From Planosporangium mesophilum (lineage in GTDB: Bacteria; Actinomycetota; Actinomycetes; Mycobacteriales; Micromonosporaceae), in assembly GCF_016863255.1 (NCBI RefSeq), contig NZ_BOON01000002.1:62001-126000 (forward strand): a DNA stretch of 64,000 nucleotides. The letters run 5' to 3'. A program made the position numbers and the translations under genes. Under the pieces are notes generated by a model. The model was not told where the DNA came from, searched no databases, and saw only the letters and a list, made by a program, of their open reading frames with translations. Position 1 is the first letter of the stretch, and each line of letters begins with the position of its first letter. Shown one piece after another: positions 8,772 to 17,359 of this stretch.

Positions 8772-9629
8772 CTACGGAAGCGTCAGGATCTCGCTGCCAT
8801 CCTCGGTCACGACCAGCGTGTGCTCGAACTGGGCGGTCCACTTGCGGTCCCTGGTCACGATGGTCCAGCCGTCGCGCCACATCTCGTACTCGTGCGTACC
8901 GAGGGTGATCATCGGCTCGATGGTAAAGGTCATCCCGGGCTGCATGATGGTGGTCAGCGACGGATTGTCGTAATGGGGCACATAAAGACCCGAATGGAAG
9001 GACTCGCCGATCCCGTGGCCGGTGAAGTCCCGCACCACGCCGTAGCCGAAACGCTTGGCGTACGCCTCGATGACGCGGCCGATCACGTTGATCGGCCGGC
9101 CGGGAGCGACGGCCTTGATCCCGCGCATCATCGCCTCGTGGGTGCGCTCGACCAGCAGTCGCACCTCCTCGGAGACGTTTCCGACGCAGAACGTCGCGTC
9201 GGTGTCACCGTGGACCCCGTTGATGAACGCGGTCACGTCGACGTTGATGATGTCGCCGTCCTCGATCACCGTCGTGTCCGGGATGCCGTGGCAGATGACC
9301 TCGTTGAGCGAGGTGCAGCACGACTTCGGGAAACCCTTGTACCCGAGCGTCGAGGGGTACGCGCCGTGATCGCAGAGGAACTCGTGGACGACCCGGTCGA
9401 TCTCGTCCGTGGTGACCCCGGGCTTGCAGTGCTCACCGGCGAGCTGGGTCGCCTGGGCCGCGAGACGGCTGGCGATCCGCATCTTCTCGATCGTCTCCGG
9501 AGTCTGGACGTCGGATCCCCGATGCGGCTTCGGGGCCTTGCGTCCCACGTACTCGGGGCGCGCGATGTTCGACGGCACCTGGCGCCAAGGGGACAACTTA
9601 CCGGGAGTCAGTGGGGCACGGACGGTCAT
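8772..9629 (-). CDS. map: Methionine aminopeptidase, type I
   Basis: Removes N-terminal Met from nascent proteins. The 285-residue product has the M24 'pita-bread' fold with the metal ligands visible: [19 protein letters not shown] (two Asp), GHGIGESFH (His), TIEPM (Glu) and QFEHT (Glu). The N-terminal about 40 residues ([19 protein letters not shown]) match the actinobacterial extended type-I MetAP. It lies 10 bases downstream of the amidotransferase gene and so may be co-read with the preceding catabolic genes, though its role is housekeeping. Confidence 0.97.
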   Translation of the reverse strand: MTVRAPLTPGKLSPWRQVPSNIARPEYVGRKAPKPHRGSDVQTPETIEKMRIASRLAAQATQLAGEHCKPGVTTDEIDRVVHEFLCDHGAYPSTLGYKGFPKSCCTSLNEVICHGIPDTTVIEDGDIINVDVTAFINGVHGDTDATFCVGNVSEEVRLLVERTHEAMMRGIKAVAPGRPINVIGRVIEAYAKRFGYGVVRDFTGHGIGESFHSGLYVPHYDNPSLTTIMQPGMTFTIEPMITLGTHEYEMWRDGWTIVTRDRKWTAQFEHTLVVTEDGSEILTLP

Positions 9630-9638
9630 GCACCCAGA

Positions 9639-10424
9639 CTATCTGCCGGCCGGCCCATCGACCCGCACCATCGCCTCGGGGCCGCCGCCCACCGCGGCTT
9701 CCCGGCGGGCGGCGGCCGCGGCTTCCCGGCGGGCGGCGGCCGCGGCCACCAGGGCCGCGAAGAGCCGGAGATCCCCGGTCTCCTCCGGATGCCACTGCAC
9801 CCCGACCACGAACGTCCGGTCCGGGTCCTCGACCGTCTCGATCAACGCGTCCTCCGGGCACCACCCGGTCGGCCGCAGCCGCCCCGCGTCCTGGACGCCC
9901 TGGTGGTGGAAGGAGTTGACCTCCGCCGACTCCCCCAGGATCCGGTGGCAGACGCTGCCCGGCGACAGCCGTACCGGGTGCTCGCCGTACGTGGGGCCGC
10001 TGACCGGCCGGTGGTTGTCGTGGCCGAGCACCTCGGGCAGGTGCTGGTGCAGCCGGCCGCCGGACACGACGGTCAGCAACTGCATCCCCCGACAGATGCC
10101 CAGCAGCGGCAGGTCGGCCTCGATCGCCGCGCGCATCAGCAGTACCTCGGCGGCGTCCCGCTCGGGCTTGACGTAGCTCGTCGGGTGGGGCTGCTCCCCG
10201 TACAGCGTCGGATCGACATCGGAGCCGCCGGTGAAGATGACCGCGTCGAGGCCGTCGAGCGCGTCGACATCGGGGGCGTCGGGGGTGATCAGCACCGCCC
10301 GGCCGCCGCTGGCGTGGACGGCACGCACGTACGACAGCGGTAGGACCGCGGCTACCGTGTCGTTGCGCCCGAACCGGGCCTGCTCCGCGTACGTCGTGAG
10401 ACCGATCACAGGGCGTCGCGCCAC
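9639..10424 (-). CDS. Class-I glutamine-amidotransferase-like hydrolase (PuuD-type gamma-glutamyl hydrolase)
   Basis: Family members hydrolyse gamma-glutamyl amide bonds, e.g. gamma-glutamyl-GABA to glutamate and GABA. The protein begins ARRPVIGLTTYAEQ and has FTGGSDVDP, the nucleophile elbow GICRGMQ (Cys about 111) and QWHPEE (His about 212, Glu about 214), completing the Cys-His-Glu triad. I chose GTG 10424 because GAAGG lies 7-10 bases upstream; GTG 10433 is an alternative. The C-terminus carries a duplicated AAAARRE segment caused by a 24-base tandem repeat. It follows the SDR gene closely in the amine-catabolism cluster and should act last, releasing glutamate. Confidence 0.9.
   Translation of the reverse strand: MARRPVIGLTTYAEQARFGRNDTVAAVLPLSYVRAVHASGGRAVLITPDAPDVDALDGLDAVIFTGGSDVDPTLYGEQPHPTSYVKPERDAAEVLLMRAAIEADLPLLGICRGMQLLTVVSGGRLHQHLPEVLGHDNHRPVSGPTYGEHPVRLSPGSVCHRILGESAEVNSFHHQGVQDAGRLRPTGWCPEDALIETVEDPDRTFVVGVQWHPEETGDLRLFAALVAAAAARREAAAAARREAAVGGGPEAMVRVDGPAGR
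9694..9747. repeat. Two copies of a 24-bp tandem repeat inside the amidotransferase gene
   Basis: The unit starting GCGGCTTCCCGGCGG occurs at 9694-9717 and 9718-9741, and a few bases of a third follow. It is in frame and adds Ala/Arg/Glu-rich residues near the C-terminus. Confidence 0.85.
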
Positions 10425-10436
10425 GGTTCCCACCTT

Positions 10437-11201
10437 CTACAGCGGCGTGACGTAAGCGCCGGTGATGCCGCCGTCCACCACGAAGCTGGACGCGGTCATG
10501 AACGACGAGTCGTCGCTGGCCAGGAACGCGACCGCGGCCGCGATCTCCGACGGCTCGGCGAACCGCCCCATCGGTATGTGTACCAGCCGGCGGGCCGCCC
10601 GCTCCGGGTCGGAGGCGAACAGCTCCTGGAGCAGCGGCGTGGAGACCGGGCCGGGGCAGAGCGCGTTGACCCGGATCCCCTCCCGGGCGAACTGCACCCC
10701 CAGCTCGCGCGTCATCGCCAGCACCCCGCCCTTGCTCGCCGTGTACGCGATCTGGGAGGTCGCCGCGCCCATCAGCGCGACGAAGCTGGCGGTGTTGATG
10801 ATCGAACCCTTGCCCTGCCGCTGCATGTGCGGGATGACGTACCTGCAGCACAGGTACACGCTGGTGAGGTTGACGCGGTGGACCCGTTCCCAGGCGTCCA
10901 GCGCGGTGGTCAGGATCGAGTCGTCGTCGGGCGGCGAGATGCCGGCGTTGTTGAACGCGATGTCCACCCGGCCGTGGCGGTCGACCACGCCGTCGAAGAG
11001 TTCGGCCACGGACTCCTCGATCGACACGTCGCACGGTACGAACTCGCCGCCCACCTCCTTGGCGACCGCCTCGCCCGCGTCGGCGTCGATGTCGACCACG
11101 ATGACCTTCGCCCCCTCGGCGGCCAGCCGCTGGGCCGTGGCGAGCCCGATACCGCTGCCGCCGCCGGTGACCACGGCCACCCGATCCCGTAACCGATCCA
11201 C
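10437..11201 (-). CDS. SDR family dehydrogenase
   Basis: This 254-residue classical short-chain dehydrogenase has the Rossmann motif TGGGSGIG (12-19), an acidic residue after strand 2 (VVDIDA, favouring NAD), NNAG (84-87) and the catalytic Ser139/Tyr153/Lys157 in TASF...YTASK. A typical C-terminal GGxTxxY-like end (DGGITGAYVTPL) follows. In this cluster it sits between an aldehyde dehydrogenase and a gamma-glutamyl hydrolase. It may oxidise a gamma-glutamylated amino alcohol to its aldehyde; this is inference from position. General 3-oxoacyl-ACP-reductase annotation would also fit the sequence. Confidence 0.9.
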   Translation of the reverse strand: MDRLRDRVAVVTGGGSGIGLATAQRLAAEGAKVIVVDIDADAGEAVAKEVGGEFVPCDVSIEESVAELFDGVVDRHGRVDIAFNNAGISPPDDDSILTTALDAWERVHRVNLTSVYLCCRYVIPHMQRQGKGSIINTASFVALMGAATSQIAYTASKGGVLAMTRELGVQFAREGIRVNALCPGPVSTPLLQELFASDPERAARRLVHIPMGRFAEPSEIAAAVAFLASDDSSFMTASSFVVDGGITGAYVTPL

Positions 11202-11220
11202 TCTGCTCTCCCCTTCTCCT

Positions 11221-11274
11221 CATGGTCGTGACGGGTTTTCCGTGCCGGGACACGGAGAACCCGTCAGGATCATG
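11221..11274. repeat. Imperfect palindrome between aldehyde dehydrogenase and SDR genes
   Basis: The core is a 16-bp stem with one G-T pair (11229-11244 with 11251-11266, arm TGACGGGTTTTCCGTG) and a 6-base loop. It is flanked by CATGGTC and GATCATG ends. It covers the aldehyde dehydrogenase stop codon. It probably terminates or attenuates transcription into the SDR gene and resembles palindromes at 46971 and 63944. Confidence 0.7.
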
Positions 11275-12622
11275 AATCGTTCGACAAAAAGACGTTCTTG
11301 ACGTCGGTGAAGGCGCTCAGGGCGTCGGGGCCGAGTTCGCGGCCGAGGCCGGACTGCTTCATCCCGCCGAACGGCGTCCAGTAGCGCACCGACGAGTGCG
11401 AGTTGACGCTGAGGTTGCCCGCCTCCACCGCGCGTGCCATCCGGATCGCCCGGCCGACGTCGCGCGTCCAGATCGAGCCGGACAGGCCGTACTCGGTGTC
11501 GTTGGCCAGCGCGACCGCCTCGGACTCCGATGAGAACGGCAGCACCGACACGACCGGCCCGAAGATCTCCTCCCGCCAGTGCGGCTCCTCGGCGTCCCGG
11601 GCCAGCAGGACCGTCGGCGGGTACCAGTAGCCCGCGCCGTTCGGGCACGAGCCCCGGAACGCCACCTCGGCACCGTCCACATAAGAGGTGACAACCTCCC
11701 GCTGCCGGGCCGAGATCAGCGGACCCATCTGCGCCGAGTCGTCGGCCGGGTCGGTCACCCGGAACGCCTTGACGGCCGGCTCCAGCAGTTCCAGGAACCG
11801 GTCGTACACGCTCGCCTCGACCAGGATGCGCGACCGCGCGCAGCAGTCCTGCCCGGCGTTGTCGAAGACGCCCCCGGGTGCGGCCGCCGCCGCGCTCTCA
11901 AGGTCCGCGTCGGCGAAGACGACGTTGGCGCTCTTGCCGCCGAGCTCCAGGGTCACCCGCTTCACCTGGTCCGCACAGCCGGCCATGATCTGCTTGCCGA
12001 CCTCGGTGGAGCCGGTGAAGCAGACCTTGCGGACCGCCGGATGGGTGACGAACCGCTGGCCGACGACCGAGCCCTTGCCGGGCAGGACCGTGAAGACGCC
12101 CTCCGGGATGCCGGCCTCCAACGCAAGCGTTGCCAGCCGCAGCGCGGTCAGCGGGGTCAGCTCGGCGGGCTTGAGCACGACCGTGTTGCCGGCGGCGAGG
12201 GCCGGGGCGAAGCCCCAGCCGGCGATCGGCATCGGGAAGTTCCACGGCACGATCACCCCGACCACGCCGAGCGGCTCGTGGAACGTGACGTCCAGACCAC
12301 CGGGTACCGGGATCTGCCGGCCGGTCAGCCGTTCCGGCGCGCCGGCGTAGTAGTCGAGCACGTCGCGTACGTTGCCGGCCTCCCAGCGGGCGTTGCCGAT
12401 GGTGTGGCCGGAGTTGCGTACCTCCAGGTCGGCGAGCTCGTCGAGGTGCGAGTCCACCAGCGACGCGAAGCGGCGCAGCAGCCGCGCCCGGTCGCCCGGC
12501 GCCACCGCCCGCCACGACGCGAACGCCCGCGCGGCGCGCTCGATCGCGGCGTCGGCCTCCTCCGCGGAGGTCGCCTCGACGGTCGCGACGACCTCCTCGG
12601 TCGCCGGGTTGATCACCTTCAT
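11270..12622 (-). CDS. Aldehyde dehydrogenase family protein
   Basis: An NAD(P)-dependent aldehyde dehydrogenase of 450 residues, a little shorter than the usual 475-500. Visible motifs are PWNFP (126-130), FTGSTEVGK (202-210), the general base Glu226 in LELGGKS, and the nucleophile Cys260 in NAGQDCCARSR. It also has the C-terminal EIFGPVVSV and PFGGMKQSGLGRE. In Puu-like pathways this enzyme oxidises a gamma-glutamyl aldehyde to the acid (PuuC role). It lies 3 bases after the ligase gene, so it is certainly co-transcribed with it. A hairpin follows. Confidence 0.93.
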   Translation of the reverse strand: MKVINPATEEVVATVEATSAEEADAAIERAARAFASWRAVAPGDRARLLRRFASLVDSHLDELADLEVRNSGHTIGNARWEAGNVRDVLDYYAGAPERLTGRQIPVPGGLDVTFHEPLGVVGVIVPWNFPMPIAGWGFAPALAAGNTVVLKPAELTPLTALRLATLALEAGIPEGVFTVLPGKGSVVGQRFVTHPAVRKVCFTGSTEVGKQIMAGCADQVKRVTLELGGKSANVVFADADLESAAAAAPGGVFDNAGQDCCARSRILVEASVYDRFLELLEPAVKAFRVTDPADDSAQMGPLISARQREVVTSYVDGAEVAFRGSCPNGAGYWYPPTVLLARDAEEPHWREEIFGPVVSVLPFSSESEAVALANDTEYGLSGSIWTRDVGRAIRMARAVEAGNLSVNSHSSVRYWTPFGGMKQSGLGRELGPDALSAFTDVKNVFLSNDS

Positions 12623-12624
12623 CG

Positions 12625-13971
12625 CTACAGCCTTTCGAAGCCCCGGTACAGCTCCCAGTCGGTGACGGCGGCGTCGAACGCGGCCAGCTCGACCCGGGCG
12701 TTGTTGGCGTAGTGCCCGACCACCTCGTCACCGAACGCCTGCTTGGCGACCTCGCTCGCCTCCCACAGCTCGGCCGCGTCGCGCAGGGTTCGCGGTACCC
12801 GTGACGCGGTCGCGTCCTCGTACGCGTTGCCGGTGAACGCCTCCTCGAGCTCGAGCTCGTTGTCGATCCCGTGCAGTACCCCGGCGGCGATCGCGGCGAT
12901 CGCCAGGTACGGGTTGACGTCACCGCCCGGTACCCGGTTCTCGAAGCGCAGCGCGTCCGCCGAATGCCCCACCACACGCAGCGCACAGGTCCGGTTGTCG
13001 TAGCCCCAGCGCACCGCGGTCGGTGCGAACGAGCCGGGCTGGAACCGCTTGTACGAGTTGACGTTCGGCGCGTACATGAGGGTGAACTCGCCCATAGTGG
13101 CGAGCACCCCGGCGAGTGCCCGCTTCATCAGCGTCGACATGTCGTGCCCGTCCCCCGACACCGGCTCGCCGTCCACCGAGCGCAGCGAGAAGTGAATGTG
13201 GCAGGAGTTGCCCTCGCGCTGGTTCGGCTTGGCCATGAAGGTCAGCGCCATGCCCTCCTGGGCGGCGATCTCCTTCGCCCCGTTCTTGTAGATGGCGTGG
13301 TTGTCGGCGCAGGCCAGCGCGTCGGCGTAGCGGAACGCGATCTCGTGCTGGCCGAGGTTGCACTCGCCCTTGGCGCTCTCCGGGGACAGCCCGGCGCCGG
13401 CCATCTCGCGGCGGATGCGGCGCAGCAGCGGCTCGACCCGCGCGGTGCCGAGCAGGGAGTAGTCGACGTTGTAGAGGTTGGCGGGGGTCAGGTCGCGGTA
13501 CCCGTGCCGCCACGCGTCCTCGTACGAGTTGCGGTAGACCACGAACTCCAGTTCGGTGCCGGCGTACCCGACGAGCCCCTGCGCGCGCAGCCGCTCCAAC
13601 TGGCGGCGCAGGATCTGCCGGGGCGAGGCGACGACCGGCGCGCCGTCGAACCAGGCGAGGTCTGCCAGGAGCAGGGCGGTCCCCGGCTGCCAGGGGGTAC
13701 GCCGCAGCGTGGTCAGGTCGGGCACCATCGCGAAGTCGCCGTAGCCGGCCGCCCAGCTCGACATCGTGTACCCGTCGACGGTGTTCATGTCGACGTCGAC
13801 GGCCAGGAGATAGTTGCAGCCTTCACTGCCGCCGCGCAGCACCTCGTCGAGGAAGTGCTGGGCGTGGAACCGCTTACCCTGCAGCCGGCCCTGCATGTCG
13901 GCGACCGCGAGCACGACCGTGTCGATCTCGCCCTCGGCGACGGCAACGCGTAGCTGCTCCAGTGTGAGCAT
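12625..13971 (-). CDS. Glutamine-synthetase-like gamma-glutamyl-amine ligase (GlnA3/GlnA4/PuuA type)
   Basis: The 448-residue protein has the GS fold: an N-terminal beta-grasp (LAVADMQGRLQGKRF), a catalytic domain with GTELEFVVYRNSYEDAW, KGECNLGQHEIAFRYADAL, the His loop NSCHIHFSL, then GSFAPTAVRWGYDNRTCALR and the ENRVPGGDVNPYLA site. Actinobacteria carry several GS-like paralogues that glutamylate polyamines (GlnA3) or ethanolamine (GlnA4) rather than ammonia. Its place in a catabolic cluster and beside a permease supports this role. Start ATG 13971 has GGGGTGAGG 5 bases upstream. The exact amine cannot be read from sequence. Confidence 0.9.
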   Translation of the reverse strand: MLTLEQLRVAVAEGEIDTVVLAVADMQGRLQGKRFHAQHFLDEVLRGGSEGCNYLLAVDVDMNTVDGYTMSSWAAGYGDFAMVPDLTTLRRTPWQPGTALLLADLAWFDGAPVVASPRQILRRQLERLRAQGLVGYAGTELEFVVYRNSYEDAWRHGYRDLTPANLYNVDYSLLGTARVEPLLRRIRREMAGAGLSPESAKGECNLGQHEIAFRYADALACADNHAIYKNGAKEIAAQEGMALTFMAKPNQREGNSCHIHFSLRSVDGEPVSGDGHDMSTLMKRALAGVLATMGEFTLMYAPNVNSYKRFQPGSFAPTAVRWGYDNRTCALRVVGHSADALRFENRVPGGDVNPYLAIAAIAAGVLHGIDNELELEEAFTGNAYEDATASRVPRTLRDAAELWEASEVAKQAFGDEVVGHYANNARVELAAFDAAVTDWELYRGFERL

Positions 13972-13982
13972 CCGGGCCTCAC

Positions 13983-14016
13983 CCCTATCAAAGGACTAAT
14001 AGCGAACCATTAACCG
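13983..14016 (-). promoter_or_regulatory. AT-rich promoter/operator region of the ligase operon
   Basis: The gap between the regulator stop and the ligase start is unusually AT-rich for this genome. On the minus strand it contains TAATGGTTCGCTATTA, a TAAT...ATTA imperfect palindrome, followed by TTTGATAGG. It is a plausible site for the adjacent FadR-type regulator and for a second promoter, but neither is demonstrated. Confidence 0.4.
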
Positions 14017-14741
14017 AGCAGGCCGCGCAATAGCTCCGCGGTCGCGTCGCAGTGCTCCTCCATCGCGGTACGGGCGGCGACCGGGTCGCCGGACAGGATC
14101 GCGGAGACGATCCGGGTGTGCTGGTCGTCGGAGTGGTCCAGGTTGCGGCGCAGTACCGGGATCGCCGCGAGCAGCTGGTCGAGGCGTAGCTGCACGTCTG
14201 CGATCGCCTGCGCCAGCGACGGCGATCCGCCGGCCACGGCGATCGCCAGGTGCAGCCGGGAGTCGCCGGTACGGCGTACCGCGGGGTCCCGCTCCCGCGA
14301 CGCGGTCAGGTAGGAGACCAGCCGGGACCGCTCGGCGGCCGACAGCGTCCGGCTCGCCGCCAACGCCGCCGCGCCCGGTTCGAGTACCCGCCGGAAGTCC
14401 AGCGCGTCGGGAAGCGTCTCCCCCATCTCGCGGGCCAGCGTGGCGGCGTCCGGGCGGTCGGCGGCCGGGCCGGGGTGCACCACGAACGTGCCCCCCGACC
14501 GGCCCCGGCGTGACTCCAGGTAGCCCGCCTCGCGCAGGGCGCCGATCGCCTGGCGCAGCGTCACCCGGCTCACCCGCAGCTTCTCGGCCAGCTCCCGCTC
14601 CGGCGGCAGCCGCTCCCCCGGCGCGACCAGGCCCAGCTTGATCGCCTGTGCCAGCCGGGCCACCGTGATCTCGAAGGCGTTGCCGCCGCGCACCGGCCGC
14701 CACATCGGTACCCCGGCTGCCTCGTGGCTGTCGGCCGGCAT
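14010..14741 (-). CDS. FadR-subfamily GntR transcriptional regulator
   Basis: The N-terminal winged HTH is clear: FEITVARLAQAIKLGLVAPGERLPPERELAEKLRVSRVTLRQAI..., with the invariant LPPERELA. It is followed by GYLESRRGRSGGTFV. The C-terminal FCD domain (helical, about residues 95-235) contains RRVLEPGAAALAA and DDQHTRIVSAILSGDP, with Asp/His residues that often bind a metal. It is likely the local repressor of the permease and ligase genes, responding to a pathway acid. ATG 14741 is preceded by GGGAGGGG. It sits between the permease and ligase genes, 16 bases after the permease. Confidence 0.92.
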   Translation of the reverse strand: MPADSHEAAGVPMWRPVRGGNAFEITVARLAQAIKLGLVAPGERLPPERELAEKLRVSRVTLRQAIGALREAGYLESRRGRSGGTFVVHPGPAADRPDAATLAREMGETLPDALDFRRVLEPGAAALAASRTLSAAERSRLVSYLTASRERDPAVRRTGDSRLHLAIAVAGGSPSLAQAIADVQLRLDQLLAAIPVLRRNLDHSDDQHTRIVSAILSGDPVAARTAMEEHCDATAELLRGLLG

Positions 14742-14757
14742 GGGCGCGCCCCTCCCG

Positions 14758-16305
14758 TCAGCTCTCCTCCGGTGAGGAGACCACGGTCTCCTCCGGCGAG
14801 TGGGCCACGCGCGGTGGCCCGGTGAACCACTTGCGGGCACTCACGATCCACCACAGCCAGGCGGCTCCGCCGACGACCCCGACGGCCACGATCGTGTAGT
14901 TGAAGTTGGACAGCTCGATCGGGCTCGCGGTCGGGAGCACGAACAGGACGCAGATGAACGCGACCCAGACGATCGCGGTCCACCCCACCGGCCCGCTCCA
15001 GCGGCCCAGGTTCCAGGGGCCGGGCCGGAAGTCGGGGTTGCGCAGCCGCAGGTAGACCGGGACGACGTAGGCGATGTACAGCCCGATCACCGCGATCGAC
15101 GTGACGGCCAGGTAGGCGGTCGTGTTCACCAGGGACGGCAGCACCAGCACCGTGGAGCACACCACGCAGAGCCAGATCGAGTTGGTGGGGGTACCGGTGC
15201 GGGGGTTGACCTTCTTCCACAGCCGGGAGCCGGGCAGTGCGCCGTCGCGGGCGAACGCGTACGACATCCGGGAGTTGGCCGTCACCGACGCCATACCGCA
15301 GAAGAGTTGCGCCACCACGCAGATGAACAGCAGGAACTTGCCGAGGCCGGAGCCGGCGGCGTCGATGAAGATCTGGGCCGGCGGCAGCCCGAGATCGGTC
15401 GCGGCCTCGGCGTCGTAGTCCTGGATGGACCACGTGATCGCGAACAGCAGGAAGAACCCGGCGATCACCGACACGACCACCGACAGCACGATGCCGCGCG
15501 GCGCGTTGCGGGCCGCGTCGTGGGTCTCCTCCGCCACGTGCGCGCTGGCGTCGTAGCCGGTGTACGTGTACTGCGCCATCAGCAGCCCGATCAGGACCGC
15601 GTACACCGCCGCCCCGGCGAAGCCGAACCCGGTGGCGTTGCGGACCTCGAAGAACACCTCGGAGATCGGCTTGTGCTGGTCGGGCACGATCGCGAGCACC
15701 GCCACGATGACGGCGACGCCGACCAGGTGCCACCAGGCGCTCACGTCGGACAGGATCTTGACCAGGTTGACGCCGAACGTGTTCAGCAGCCCGTGCACGA
15801 CGATGATCACGACGAACGCGCTGAACACGCTCCACTTGGTGACCTCGACGCCGGTGGTCAGGCTCAGGAACGCCATGGTCGTGGTGGCGGCACCGAAGTC
15901 GATGGCGGCGGTCACGGCGACCTCGCCGAGGAAGTTGAACCAGCCGACGAACCAGGCCCAGGCCGCCCGGTTGCGCCGGGCCAGGGCAGCCGCCCACCAG
16001 TACAGCGCGCCGGCGGTCGGGTAGGCCGAGCAGACCTCGGCCATGGCCAGCGCGACCAGGGTGACCATGCCGCCGACGAAGAGCCAGCCGAGGGTGATCG
16101 AGACCGGACCACCGGCGTTCATGGCGATGCCGTACGACGTGATCGCGCCGGCGAGGATCGAAATGATGGAGAACGAGACGGCGAAGTTGGAGAAGGTGGA
16201 CAGCCGGCGCCGCAGTTCCTGCTTGTAGCCCAGTTGGGCGAGCAGGGCCTCGTCGGCGTCGTCGGGGGCCGGCGCGACGACCGGCTCGGGCGTGGTGGCG
16301 CTCAT
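14758..16305 (-). CDS. APC superfamily amino acid/amine permease
   Basis: A 515-residue membrane protein with about 12 hydrophobic helices. It begins with a cytoplasmic segment and the APC motif YKQELRRRLSTFSNFAVSFSIISI. An early helix has GGPVSITLGWLFVGG, and later there are the conserved GYDASAHVAEETHDA (helix 6 region, typical of GABA/choline-type permeases) and NSRMSYAFARDGALPGSRLWKKV. It probably imports the amine or amino acid degraded by the downstream enzymes. It is first in the cluster; the 130 bases before it contain its promoter. The tail (PEETVVSSPEES) is hydrophilic. Confidence 0.93.
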   Translation of the reverse strand: MSATTPEPVVAPAPDDADEALLAQLGYKQELRRRLSTFSNFAVSFSIISILAGAITSYGIAMNAGGPVSITLGWLFVGGMVTLVALAMAEVCSAYPTAGALYWWAAALARRNRAAWAWFVGWFNFLGEVAVTAAIDFGAATTTMAFLSLTTGVEVTKWSVFSAFVVIIVVHGLLNTFGVNLVKILSDVSAWWHLVGVAVIVAVLAIVPDQHKPISEVFFEVRNATGFGFAGAAVYAVLIGLLMAQYTYTGYDASAHVAEETHDAARNAPRGIVLSVVVSVIAGFFLLFAITWSIQDYDAEAATDLGLPPAQIFIDAAGSGLGKFLLFICVVAQLFCGMASVTANSRMSYAFARDGALPGSRLWKKVNPRTGTPTNSIWLCVVCSTVLVLPSLVNTTAYLAVTSIAVIGLYIAYVVPVYLRLRNPDFRPGPWNLGRWSGPVGWTAIVWVAFICVLFVLPTASPIELSNFNYTIVAVGVVGGAAWLWWIVSARKWFTGPPRVAHSPEETVVSSPEES

Positions 16306-16435
16306 CGGTGTCTCCTCGTCGAGGTGAAGACAGTGGCGCGCGTCACTGTGCGCCCGATGATTCGCCGGTGCCGATGCGGTGTCAATGGATCTCAGCCGGA
16401 AAGTGGATCCGGATCAGACCTTTACGGGTACGACC

Positions 16436-17272
16436 TCAGAACAGAACGGTGGCGAAGGTGCCCACCCGCCGGAAGCCGCAGCGGTCGTAGACCCGGCGGG
16501 CGGTGGAGTTGAAGTCGTTCACGTAGAGGCTCACGGACGGCGCCACCCGGCGCAGCGCGTCGCGGACGACCGCCGCCATGCCGGCCGTGGCCAGGCCCTG
16601 TCCGCGGTACTCCGGGGCCGTCCACACGCCCTGTACCTGCGCGGTGTGCCGGGTTATCACCGCCAGCTCCGCCTTGAACGCCACCCGGCCGTCGATGAAC
16701 CGGGCGTACGCCCGACCGCCGCAGACGAGGTCGCGCACCCGGTCGCGGTACCCGGTGTCGCCGTCGACGACCGGCGAGACGCCCACCTCCTCGGTGTACA
16801 TCGCCACCGAGGCCGGGAAGAGCAGATCGACCTCGCTCGCCTGTACCAGCCGTACCTGCGGGTCGGCGGCGACCGCCGGTTCGGTGTCCGCTGCGAGCAG
16901 CGGCTGGCAGTCGCGTACGTCCCTCGCGTCGCCCCACTCCGGGCGCAGCCGGTCCCACAGCCGCATGACCGCGTCAGCATCGCCCACAATGGACGAGCAG
17001 GTACGGACCTCCGACGCGATCAGGTCGGCGAAGGCCGCGGTCGCGGCGGGGCCGGCGCGTACCGGGATGAGGTTTGCGCCCAGCCAGCACAGCGCCTCCA
17101 GTTGCCGCCGGGTGCCGTAGCCGAACACGCGCGCCTCCTGCCGACGCCGGGACAGTCCGCCCGCCTCGACCCGCTCGGCCACCTGGGCACCGGCATAGGG
17201 CTCCAGGTCGAGCAGCCGTTCGACAGTGGCACGGTCGATGTCTGCGAGCAGCCGGACCGGCACCGTGAGCAT
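16436..17272 (-). CDS. GNAT family N-acetyltransferase
   Basis: The protein is 278 residues long. The acetyl-CoA fold is in the C-terminal half: AYARFIDGRVAFKAELAVITR, VQGVWTAPEYRGQGLATAGMAAVV (the R/Q-x-x-G-x-G/A loop), and VSLYVNDFNSTARRVYDRCGFRRVG. The N-terminal 120 residues form an extra domain seen in actinobacterial DUF4081-type GNATs. The true start is ATG 17272 (MLTVPVRLLADID); the reading frame stays open far upstream, but that part is opposite the PadR gene and lacks protein-like sequence. It is divergent from padR with an 87-base gap. The substrate is unknown. Confidence 0.88.
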   Translation of the reverse strand: MLTVPVRLLADIDRATVERLLDLEPYAGAQVAERVEAGGLSRRRQEARVFGYGTRRQLEALCWLGANLIPVRAGPAATAAFADLIASEVRTCSSIVGDADAVMRLWDRLRPEWGDARDVRDCQPLLAADTEPAVAADPQVRLVQASEVDLLFPASVAMYTEEVGVSPVVDGDTGYRDRVRDLVCGGRAYARFIDGRVAFKAELAVITRHTAQVQGVWTAPEYRGQGLATAGMAAVVRDALRRVAPSVSLYVNDFNSTARRVYDRCGFRRVGTFATVLF

Positions 17273-17359
17273 GTGTCCAGGGTGCCAGATCGGTTCGCCG
17301 GGCAGGAGACCACCGGCGGGATTTCGGGTAGGGCCCTGTCTAGGCGAAGGGAGCGGGAC

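Noticed and set aside
8043-10343. A 766-codon plus-strand frame opposite VIT1, map and the amidotransferase
   Set aside because: Antisense shadow of three recognisable genes; no protein-like motifs.
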